From Thermomonas sp. (GTDB lineage Bacteria; Pseudomonadota; Gammaproteobacteria; Xanthomonadales; Xanthomonadaceae), in the NCBI GenBank assembly GCA_020692565.1, contig JAIMKJ010000039.1, forward strand, positions 2,669 through 42,112: 39,444 nt of DNA, in the 5' to 3' direction. The translations under genes and the position numbers were made by a program. Positions 33,619 through 39,444 of the stretch are shown here, in pieces. Within the stretch, counting starts at the first letter, position 1. Each line of letters opens with the position of its first letter. Below the pieces are notes generated by a model that saw only the letters and a program-made list of their open reading frames with translations, was not told the origin of the DNA and did not search any database.

Positions 33619-34446
33619 ATGACCGATGCCCCCCCCGCTGCGCGCGCCGCCAGGCTGCTGCGTTATCTCCTGCGTACGCCGATGCTGGCGTGGCATGCGC
33701 TGGTGCATCTGCCGATCACATTGATCCTGATGTCGCCGCCGTTCGGCGGCATTCGTGTCGGTGATGACCGCCTCGGCCACCGCATGGTCCGCTGGTGGCA
33801 GGGCGGACTGATGTGGGTCTTCGGTTTCCGCATGCGCCGCATCGGCACGCCGCTGCCAGGCGCGGTGATGTTCGTCGCCAACCATGTCAGCTGGATCGAT
33901 ATCTCTGCCCTGCACGGCTACCGGATGATGGGCTTCGTCGCCAAGCGCGAAATCGCCGGCTGGCCGGTGGTCGGCTGGCTCGCGACCATGGGCGAAACCA
34001 TCTACCACCAGCGCGGCAGCCAGGAATCCCTGGGCGGCGTGCTCCACGAAATGCTGGCGCGGCTGCGCGAAGGCCGCGCCATCGGGGTATTCCCCGAAGG
34101 CCGCACCCGCGGCGGCGACGCCATCGGCCCGTTCCACGCCCGCATCTTCCTGGCCGCGGTGGAAGCCGAAGTGCCGGTGCAGCCGGTCGCGCTGCGCTAC
34201 GGCGACGGCGCCTCGCGGCAGACCGTGGTCGCGTTCGGCCCGACCGAAAGTTTCGCCGCCAACGTGCTGCGTCTGCTCGGCGAACCGGGCTGCAATGCGG
34301 AAGTGGTGTTCCTGGAACCGATCCTTCCCGGCGACGCCGAAGGCCGCAGGCGACTCGCCGACACCGCCAGGACGCGGATCGTGGAGGCGATGGGCCAGCC
34401 TCACGAGTCCCTTGCAGAGCGGCCGACAGAGCCGCGCGGCGCATGA
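33619..34446 (+). CDS. PlsC-like 1-acyl-glycerol-3-phosphate acyltransferase family protein
   Basis: 275 residues. An N-terminal hydrophobic anchor (about residues 16-40) is followed by the acyltransferase fold: NHVSWID with H89 and D94 (the HX4D motif), then FVAKREIAGWPVVGWL, and VFPEGRTRGGD with the FPEG block at 158-164. The family esterifies lysophospholipids or other acceptors with acyl-CoA/ACP at the inner membrane. It is one of several such paralogues usual in these bacteria, so it need not be the housekeeping plsC. The stop overlaps the start of the next small gene as ATGA, indicating coupling. Confidence 0.9.
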   Translation: MTDAPPAARAARLLRYLLRTPMLAWHALVHLPITLILMSPPFGGIRVGDDRLGHRMVRWWQGGLMWVFGFRMRRIGTPLPGAVMFVANHVSWIDISALHGYRMMGFVAKREIAGWPVVGWLATMGETIYHQRGSQESLGGVLHEMLARLREGRAIGVFPEGRTRGGDAIGPFHARIFLAAVEAEVPVQPVALRYGDGASRQTVVAFGPTESFAANVLRLLGEPGCNAEVVFLEPILPGDAEGRRRLADTARTRIVEAMGQPHESLAERPTEPRGA

Positions 34447-34751
34447 AACCACTGCGGCCCTGGAAAGACGTGCTGACCGATTGGGCGCAGGAATTGTCGG
34501 AACGGCTGGGAAGGCCCCGTGACGAGATCCTTGCGCAAGGTTTGTCGGCGGACGATTTTTCGCCATGTGATGCTGTCGAAGTGCGCCAGCCCAGCGGCAT
34601 GACGATCCGCTTCGGTTACGCCTTCGCGGTGGTCAGGCCAGCGACGAAAGAAGCGGCGGTGTTTACCGAACACGACGGGTATGTCGAATTCGATCTTTTC
34701 GAAGACAGTGTCGTTGCGGAAATCAGTGAAAACATCTATCGCCAGGAATGA
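34443..34751 (+). CDS. Small hypothetical protein coupled to the acyltransferase
   Basis: 102 residues, starting in the overlap ATGA with the acyltransferase stop. Cytoplasmic by composition: no signal peptide or membrane span. It opens with a short amphipathic helix (WKDVLTDWAQELSERLGRP), then a predicted beta-rich part (VEVRQPSGMTIRFGYAFAVVR) and an acidic C-terminus (FDLFEDSVVAEISENIY). I do not recognise a family. The overlap suggests it is made together with the acyltransferase, perhaps as a partner, but this is inference. GC is somewhat lower than that of the genes around it. Confidence 0.7.
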   Translation: MKPLRPWKDVLTDWAQELSERLGRPRDEILAQGLSADDFSPCDAVEVRQPSGMTIRFGYAFAVVRPATKEAAVFTEHDGYVEFDLFEDSVVAEISENIYRQE

Positions 34752-34841
34752 TCGCAGTCCGCTGTTCGCCGGGCCGTACCGTTTCCAGTGCGGGCGAGTG
34801 CGATCAATGTGCCGCATCGTGAAGCGCAGACTCTCCCCGAC

Positions 34842-35870
34842 ATGATCTCCTCCTCCCCCTACAACCCGCCGCTCTGGCTGCGCAGCCCGCATCTGCAGTC
34901 GCTGTTCGCGACCAGCCCGCTGCGGCGCGCGCGCGGCGCGGTGCTGCTGCGGCGCAGCGGTGCGGTGAGCAAGCCCTACATCGTCGACGGCGGCGACGGC
35001 GTGCGCCTGGAGGGCGTGCACAGCCGCCTGCCCGGCGCGGAGCCGCGCGGGTTGGCGCTGCTGCTGCACGGTTGGGAAGGCAGCGCCGAATCCAGCTACA
35101 TGCGGCTGACCGCGGCGCATCTGCTGGGTGCCGGATTCGAGGTGTTCCGGCTGAATTTCCGCGATCACGGCGACACCCACCACCTCAATCAGGCGCTGTT
35201 CCACTCCAACCGCATCGACGAAGTGATGCACGCGGCGACCGATGTCGCCAACCGGTTCCTGGACGGCTCGTTCCCGGACGGTTCGCCGCGGCCGATGGTG
35301 GTCGCCGGTTATTCCCTCGGCGGCAATTTCGCGCTGCGGGTGGCGATGCGCGCGCGCGCGGCCGGGCTGCCGCTGGTGCACGCGGTGGCGGTGTGTCCCT
35401 TGCTGGACCCTGGGCTGACCATGACCCGGATGGAGCAGGGGCTGCCGTTCTACATCCGCTATTTCGAGCAGAGCTGGCGCGCGTCGCTGCGCCGCAAGCG
35501 CGACAACTTTCCTCAGTTCTACGACTTCGACGACCGCGTGCTGAAACTCGGGATGCGCGAGCTGACCCGCTGGATGGTGGAGCGGCACACCGATTTCGAC
35601 ACCCTCGACGATTATTTCAACGGTTACTCGATCGCCGGCGACCGCCTGGCCGCGCTGGACGTGCCGGCCGATCTGTTGACCGCTGCGGACGATCCGGTGA
35701 TTCCGGTCGCCGAATTCCACGCCCTGCGCCTGCCTGACACCGCGAAGATCGAGATCGCCCGGTGGGGCGGGCATTGCGGCTTCCTGGAAACCAACCGTCT
35801 CGACGGCTATGCCGAGCGCTGGGTCGCGGCGCGCCTGTCGGCGGCGCTGGATGCGCGACCGCCGGCCTGA
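34842..35870 (+). CDS. YheT-type alpha/beta hydrolase
   Basis: 342 residues from ATG 34842. Alpha/beta-hydrolase of the YheT/ABHD1-3 group: YNPPLWLRSPHLQSLF at the front (typical of YheT), LLLHGWEGS for the oxyanion region, FRLNFRDHGDTHHLN, nucleophile S158 in AGYSLGGNF, acid in LTAADDPVIP (D283/D284) and His311 in WGGHCGF. Cytoplasmic or peripheral membrane. E. coli YheT has esterase activity of uncertain purpose, and eukaryotic relatives act on phospholipids and acylglycerols, which would fit the acyltransferase upstream. It is 90 bases from the preceding gene. Confidence 0.9.
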   Translation: MISSSPYNPPLWLRSPHLQSLFATSPLRRARGAVLLRRSGAVSKPYIVDGGDGVRLEGVHSRLPGAEPRGLALLLHGWEGSAESSYMRLTAAHLLGAGFEVFRLNFRDHGDTHHLNQALFHSNRIDEVMHAATDVANRFLDGSFPDGSPRPMVVAGYSLGGNFALRVAMRARAAGLPLVHAVAVCPLLDPGLTMTRMEQGLPFYIRYFEQSWRASLRRKRDNFPQFYDFDDRVLKLGMRELTRWMVERHTDFDTLDDYFNGYSIAGDRLAALDVPADLLTAADDPVIPVAEFHALRLPDTAKIEIARWGGHCGFLETNRLDGYAERWVAARLSAALDARPPA

Positions 35871-35947
35871 TGCGGTGCCCGGTGCCGCGGCCCCGGGCGG
35901 TACACTTGGCGGTTCCGGGCCCAAGCCCCGCAGTCCCAGAACATCCC

Positions 35948-38026
35948 ATGCAAGAACGAATTCTCGCTGCCCTGCAGCGCGGCGCCAACGCCGAAGCCCT
36001 GTCGCTGGCCCGCGTGGCCGTGGCCGGTGCCCCGCACGACGCCCGCGCCCACGCGTTGCTGGCCCACGCCGAGCGCGCCAACGGCGACAATGCCGCCGCC
36101 CAGCATGCGATCAGCCGCGCCGTGCTGCTGGCGCCGGAAGACGCCGAGCTGCACTTCCAGCGCGCCGGCTTCCTGCTGAAGGAACACAAGCTCGACGAAG
36201 CCCAGGCTGCGCTGACCCGCGCCATCGACCTCAACCCGAACCAGTTCGAGGCCTACATCCTGCAGGCGCAGATGGCCGTGGGTCGCGGCGCCATCGACGA
36301 GGCCGAGCGCCTCCAGCGTTCCGCCGCACGTCTCCAGCCGGATCATCCCTGGGTCAAGACGCTGGAGGGCATGGTCGCCCTGCGTCGCGGCGACGGCGCG
36401 CGCGCGCAGACGCTGCTGACCCGCGCTGCCGCGCGCATGCCGGACGATCTGCAGGTGCTGTACGCGCTGGGCTTCGCCCATCTCAGCCAACAGCAGTTCG
36501 CGTTCGCCGAACAGGCGTTCGCCAAGATCATCGAACTCGCGCCGCAGATGCAGGAACTGCGCGGCCTGCTCGCCGATGTGCTGTTGCAGCAGCAGCGCCC
36601 CGACGAAGCCCGCGACGTGCTGCAGCCGCTGCTGGACAACCCCGAGACCGCGACCCCGGCGCTGAAGCGCATGACCGCAGAGCTTGAGCTGGTGCTGGGC
36701 CGCCATGAACAGGCGCTCGCGCTGCTGCACGAATCCGTGGCCGAAGATCCGCGCGACCCGCGCGCGTGGGCGATCCTCACCGATGTCTGGCGTCGCACCG
36801 GCGATTTCGCCGATGCCCGCGCCACCCTGGAGGCCTCGCTGGCGCAGCATCCCGAGGCCACTTCGCTGTGGCAGCTGCGCCTGGCGTTCGAGCCGGAAGC
36901 CAGCGACGACGCCAAGGCGGTGATGGAGCGCTGGCTCGCGGCGACGCCGGACAACACCGATGCGCTGGATGCGGCGATGCACTTGCACGAAGCCCGCGGC
37001 GACGCCGAAGCAGTCGACGCGCTCGCGCAGCGCATCGTCGAACTGGAACCCGGCCGCAGCAGCGCCGAAATGCGCCTGCTCGACCGCATGATCCGCGACC
37101 AGCCCGACGTTGCGGTCGCGCATGTGCAGGGACTCATCGCCAAGGCGGCCGACGACGCGGCCAAGCGCGGCCTGATGCTGTGGCTGGGCTATGCCCAGGA
37201 CCGCGCCGGCCGTCACGGCGAAGCGACGATGACCTGGCACGCGGTCAACAGCGCCGAAGCCGCACTGCGCTGGCCGTTGACCGTCCCCGGTCATGCCGGT
37301 GGCCCGTGGCCCGACGCCGCGACGCCGGTTCCGGGTACCCCGCCGGTCGCCTATCTCTGGGGCCTGCCGGGCTCGGGCGTCGAGAAGGTCGCCGCGGTGA
37401 TCGCGCATGCCGGTTACCCGCTGCGCGGCGACCGCTTCTCGCAGCGTCCGCCGCAGGACCCGTTGCAGAATCCAGACACCATCGCCGCACTCAACGACGG
37501 CTCGCTGTCGCCGGAACGCCTGCTCGCCGAATGGCGCGCGGCGCTGCCGTCGCGCGGCGTCAACGACGGCATCGTCATCGACTGGCTGCCGTACTGGGAC
37601 AACGCACTGCTGAAGATGCTGCGCCCGCTGCAGCCCGAAGCGATCGTGATGATCCCGCTGCGCGACCCGCGCGACATGCTGCTGGAATGGATCGCCTTCG
37701 GCAGCCCGATGCCCTTCGGCATCGTCACGCCGACCGAGGCCGCGCTATGGATGGCGCGCCAGTTGCAGCACGTGGTCGCGCTGCACCAGAACGATCTGCA
37801 GCCGCACAAACTCGTCCGCACCGATCATGCCCTGGCCGATGTCGAAGCCTTCGCCGCGGACATCGGCGGCGGCCTGGGCCTGGAAGAAATCCGCGTCCCG
37901 CCCGCATCCGCGCTCGGCATCCAGCGCTTCCCGTTCGGCCACTGGCGCCAGTATTCCAAAGCCTTGGCCGAACCGTTCGCGCTGCTGTCGGAAGTGGCGC
38001 AGACGTTGGGGTATCCGGGGGAGTAG
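35948..38026 (+). CDS. TPR protein fused to a sulfotransferase-like domain
   Basis: 692 residues. Residues 1-440 are tandem TPR-type helix pairs (ANAEALSLARVAVAGAP; AELHFQRAGFLLKEHKLDE; QFEAYILQAQMAVGRG and so on). Residues about 465-692 look like a sulfotransferase: YLWGLPGSGVEKVAAVI for the 5'-phosphosulfate loop near 471, IPLRDPRDMLLEW near 572 for the 3'-phosphate motif, and a C-terminal FGHWRQYSKAL that matches the usual WRNY-type end. Such TPR-sulfotransferase fusions are common in this group and are thought to sulfate peptides or glycans, using PAPS; the acceptor is unknown. No signal peptide, so cytoplasmic. It is the last clearly resident gene before the lower-GC tail. Confidence 0.88.
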   Translation: MQERILAALQRGANAEALSLARVAVAGAPHDARAHALLAHAERANGDNAAAQHAISRAVLLAPEDAELHFQRAGFLLKEHKLDEAQAALTRAIDLNPNQFEAYILQAQMAVGRGAIDEAERLQRSAARLQPDHPWVKTLEGMVALRRGDGARAQTLLTRAAARMPDDLQVLYALGFAHLSQQQFAFAEQAFAKIIELAPQMQELRGLLADVLLQQQRPDEARDVLQPLLDNPETATPALKRMTAELELVLGRHEQALALLHESVAEDPRDPRAWAILTDVWRRTGDFADARATLEASLAQHPEATSLWQLRLAFEPEASDDAKAVMERWLAATPDNTDALDAAMHLHEARGDAEAVDALAQRIVELEPGRSSAEMRLLDRMIRDQPDVAVAHVQGLIAKAADDAAKRGLMLWLGYAQDRAGRHGEATMTWHAVNSAEAALRWPLTVPGHAGGPWPDAATPVPGTPPVAYLWGLPGSGVEKVAAVIAHAGYPLRGDRFSQRPPQDPLQNPDTIAALNDGSLSPERLLAEWRAALPSRGVNDGIVIDWLPYWDNALLKMLRPLQPEAIVMIPLRDPRDMLLEWIAFGSPMPFGIVTPTEAALWMARQLQHVVALHQNDLQPHKLVRTDHALADVEAFAADIGGGLGLEEIRVPPASALGIQRFPFGHWRQYSKALAEPFALLSEVAQTLGYPGE

Positions 38027-38073
38027 GGGTTTCAGTTTTTGTTGATATCAGGTATTGGGCCTCACAAGAACGT

Positions 38074-38415
38074 ATGACGGATCTTCCAGATCAAGCCGAG
38101 ATGTCCGCCTTGCTGCAGCGCGAGTTGGAGCAATGTGAGCCAGCCATGCGAAAGGCGGCTACTGCCCTCTTGATTGACCTTGTTCCAAAAACACTCAAGT
38201 GGGAGTACGGCGCTCTAGAGCAATTTTCGGCTTGGGTCTTTGCAGACTTCGGAGAAAGGAATGTCTTTGCGGCATACTGCCTGGGTGGTCACGGCGCCCT
38301 AGGCTCGCCATGGGGTCTTGTGTTTATGCACGACGAGCACTTTGGGCAAGACAGTGGCTGGTACCGTTCGCTCAGAGATTTGCTGTCAGATTGGGGCGTC
38401 GGCAGTGAGGCCTAA
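38074..38415 (+). CDS. Hypothetical protein, likely integron-cassette gene
   Basis: 113 residues, rich in Trp/Phe and acidic: LLQRELEQCEPAMRKAATAL, then LVPKTLKWEYGALEQFSAWVF, and a C-terminal YRSLRDLLSDWG. It reads as a compact helical soluble protein; no family is recognised. GC is near 52%, clearly below the preceding gene. Its stop codon TAA lies within the first core site of the attC-like element at 38410-38469, the arrangement of a gene cassette. Such cassette genes often encode anti-phage, toxin or other adaptive functions, but none can be read here. The ribosome site (AAGAA) is weak. Confidence 0.7.
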   Translation: MTDLPDQAEMSALLQRELEQCEPAMRKAATALLIDLVPKTLKWEYGALEQFSAWVFADFGERNVFAAYCLGGHGALGSPWGLVFMHDEHFGQDSGWYRSLRDLLSDWGVGSEA

Positions 38416-38469
38416 TAATTCATTCAAGCCGAAGCCGCTTCGCGGCGCGGCTTAATTTAGGCGTTAGGC
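38410..38469 (+). other. Integron attC-like recombination site
   Basis: About 60 bp. GCCTAAT at 38410-38416 and GTTAGGC at 38463-38469 match the R'' and R' core sites (the first with one change); their GCCTAA and TTAGGC are reverse complements. Between them AAGCCG 38426-38431 pairs with CGGCTT 38448-38453, and GCCGC 38434-38438 with GCGGC 38442-38446 around a TTC loop. The extra AA bulge opposite a single G resembles the extrahelical bases that set strand choice in attC. From memory the sequence is of the type found in xanthomonad and pseudomonad chromosomal integrons. Confidence 0.85.
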
Positions 38470-38498
38470 CGCATGTCAAGCCTTGTGGCGATCTTGTG

Positions 38499-39086
38499 AT
38501 GAAAAGAACTGAATCTGAGCAGCTCTTCGAGACATTCTGCACACAGCACGCGTTGGAATTTCATCGTATCCCTGAGGGATCGGCCAAGACGCCTGACTAT
38601 CATCTGAGGTTCGACCAAGCCACAGTTGCAGTAGAGATCGAGCAGATTGAGAGTACGCGCGGATTCAACCCAGGCAGTGTCAGTTCTAGAACCGTGGGGT
38701 GGCACGTGCGCCACAAGATTTCTGAAGCTCGTGCCCAAATTCAGGCGGCCGTACGCACTGGCACTCCCACTATCCTCCTGATTCACAACACGGTAGATCC
38801 GTTTCAGCTATTTGGCACGGAACAGCATGACTTTCTTAGCGCAATGTACGGTGAGTTGACCGTTCGTATTGATAAGTCAAATCTCAGAGCCGGTCAACCC
38901 TTCCACGGTCGCAATGCGCGCTTGAGAGAGGAAGCAAACACTTCCTTTAGCGGTGTGGGCCATCTTCAAAGGATTCGGTCAGGGGCTGCTGTTACCGTCT
39001 ACGAGAATGTTTTTGCATCTCATCCCTTGCCATTCGACGTATTCCCTAGCTGCGTTGACTTGGTTCGTGTAGAGATAGTGACGTAG
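38499..39086 (+). CDS. Hypothetical protein downstream of attC, possible nuclease-like fold
   Basis: 195 residues from ATG 38499 (GTG 38496 is the other start). N-terminal helix (SEQLFETFCTQHALEFHRI), then KTPDYHLRF and VAVEIEQIE, which place a PD...ExE pattern where a PD-(D/E)xK nuclease would have PD...ExK; the missing Lys makes activity doubtful. Later parts contain ILLIHNTVDPFQLFG and a C-terminal beta region. No signal peptide. GC is near 50%, unlike the main genome, and it follows the attC site directly, as a second cassette would, but no attC follows it. Its TAG stop (39084-39086) falls inside the GTAGCCCGGG repeat. Family not recognised; nuclease is a weak guess. Confidence 0.65.
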   Translation: MKRTESEQLFETFCTQHALEFHRIPEGSAKTPDYHLRFDQATVAVEIEQIESTRGFNPGSVSSRTVGWHVRHKISEARAQIQAAVRTGTPTILLIHNTVDPFQLFGTEQHDFLSAMYGELTVRIDKSNLRAGQPFHGRNARLREEANTSFSGVGHLQRIRSGAAVTVYENVFASHPLPFDVFPSCVDLVRVEIVT

Positions 39087-39175
39087 CCCGGGTAAAGCCG
39101 AAGGCCGCACCCGGGTTTTCGGAGAGTGATGCCTCTCTTCGCCCCGGGTGTGCACGATGCGCACACCCGGGCTAC
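39083..39175. repeat. GTAGCCCGGG-type inverted repeat
   Basis: Ends GTAGCCCGGGT (39083-39093) and ACCCGGGCTAC (39165-39175) are perfect inverted copies. Inside are further CCCGGG-centred repeats (GCACCCGGG about 39107, CCCCGGGTGTGC about 39142). I recall this as a dispersed palindromic element in these bacteria. It provides the stop codon of the preceding gene. Confidence 0.85.
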
Positions 39176-39223
39176 AAGGTCACTCGACTCACGTGTCGAG
39201 TGTCACGGCAGTCTTGAACGCGT

Positions 39224-39349
39224 ATCTGCAGGTGGGACTTCAAGTCGAATACATCATGCAGATAGTCGTCCCATCGAAATATCAGTCATTGTGCCGCTGA
39301 TCTGCATTTGTAGACCCAAAGGGCGGCGCACAGGATGTGCGCCGTTTTT
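39224..39349 (+). ncRNA. Candidate structured RNA ending in terminator (speculative)
   Basis: ATCTGCA 39224-39230 pairs with TGCAGAT 39257-39263, and GGTGGGAC 39231-39238 pairs with GTCCCATC 39268-39275 (one G-U). Because the two stems interleave, together they would form an H-type pseudoknot, or compete with each other. A strong terminator follows 50 bases later. No promoter is clear, and chance pairing is possible. Confidence 0.25.
39324..39349 (+). terminator. Rho-independent terminator
   Basis: Nine-base stem CGGCGCACA / TGTGCGCCG with loop GGA (39324-39344), followed by TTTTT. That T run is also the 5' arm of a second stem (TTTTTCGA-C-GCGGCA, loop GGA, TGCCGC-A-TCGAAAAA; 39345-39377), so two hairpins overlap. 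Confidence 0.85.
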
Positions 39350-39444
39350 CGACGCGGCAGGATGCCGCATCGAAAAATCCCGGGCAACTTCCCGACGGCA
39401 GATTTGCCTAGGTACTGAGAGTTTTCTTTGGTTACTTTCTTTGA

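Larger units (their letters stand above)
39087..39444. other. 358-bp gene-free end of window
   Basis: After the repeat there is no coding frame worth calling. The region holds an 8-bp inverted repeat (CACTCGAC 39181-39188, GTCGAGTG 39195-39202), the interleaved repeats and terminator listed separately, and at 39430-39444 the beginning of a TTTGGTTACTTTCTTTGA motif that I associate with dispersed xanthomonad repeats and that continues past the window edge. Confidence 0.6.

Noticed and set aside
39083..39175. Reading the GTAGCCCGGG palindrome as a second attC
   Set aside because: It lacks GTTRRRY/RYYYAAC core sites and the extrahelical-base hairpin layout; it fits a dispersed palindromic repeat.

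Overview
The window is a GC-rich chromosomal segment, mostly around 65-70% GC by eye. It looks like a member of the Xanthomonadaceae/Lysobacteraceae (Lysobacter-like Gammaproteobacteria). This rests on the gene repertoire (class D beta-lactamases, CocE-type hydrolase, DUF389, AEC carrier, TPR-sulfotransferase) and on intergenic palindromes of the GTGGGAGCGACGGAAGTCGC and GTAGCCCGGG types, which I remember as common in that family. The taxonomic call is inference.

Region 1 (1-13496) is a large surface locus. It starts with the 3' part of a giant DUF11-repeat protein ending in two OmpA-like modules, followed without a gap by a 1237-residue outer-membrane beta-barrel protein. Three secreted proteins then follow, with unrelated N-terminal halves but the same 109-residue C-terminal DUF11 module (four conserved Cys). 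A GAF / degenerate GGDEF / intact EAL protein (13630-15504) follows and may link the locus to cyclic-di-GMP.

Region 2 (15505-24120) holds metabolic and membrane genes: a MITE-like palindrome, gamma-glutamyltransferase and an AEC carrier on +; then on - a run of AAA ATPase, DUF389 membrane protein and CocE-type hydrolase with a 220-residue N-terminal extension.

Region 3 (24298-32178) has a ParA-like ATPase, a small AT-richer orphan gene, an overlapping pair of class D beta-lactamase-fold genes on -, an unrecognised 516-residue protein, and a compact SixA phosphatase / YceI / phospholipase-D lipoprotein cluster.

Region 4 (32179-38026) begins with two tandem small-protein genes sharing a Tyr/Gly-rich C-terminus ending in an RFRC motif. 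Lipid- and CoA-related genes follow (hotdog thioesterase, PlsC-like acyltransferase, small hypothetical, YheT-type hydrolase), then a TPR-sulfotransferase fusion.

Region 5 (38027-39444) has markedly lower GC. It carries an integron attC-like site between two orphan genes, a GTAGCCCGGG palindrome, and a strong rho-independent terminator preceded by interleaved inverted repeats that may be a structured RNA. No tRNA, rRNA, CRISPR array, transposase or integrase gene is visible. The points most worth a second look are the shared 109-residue tails, the twin Tyr/Gly-rich small proteins and the attC-like site.
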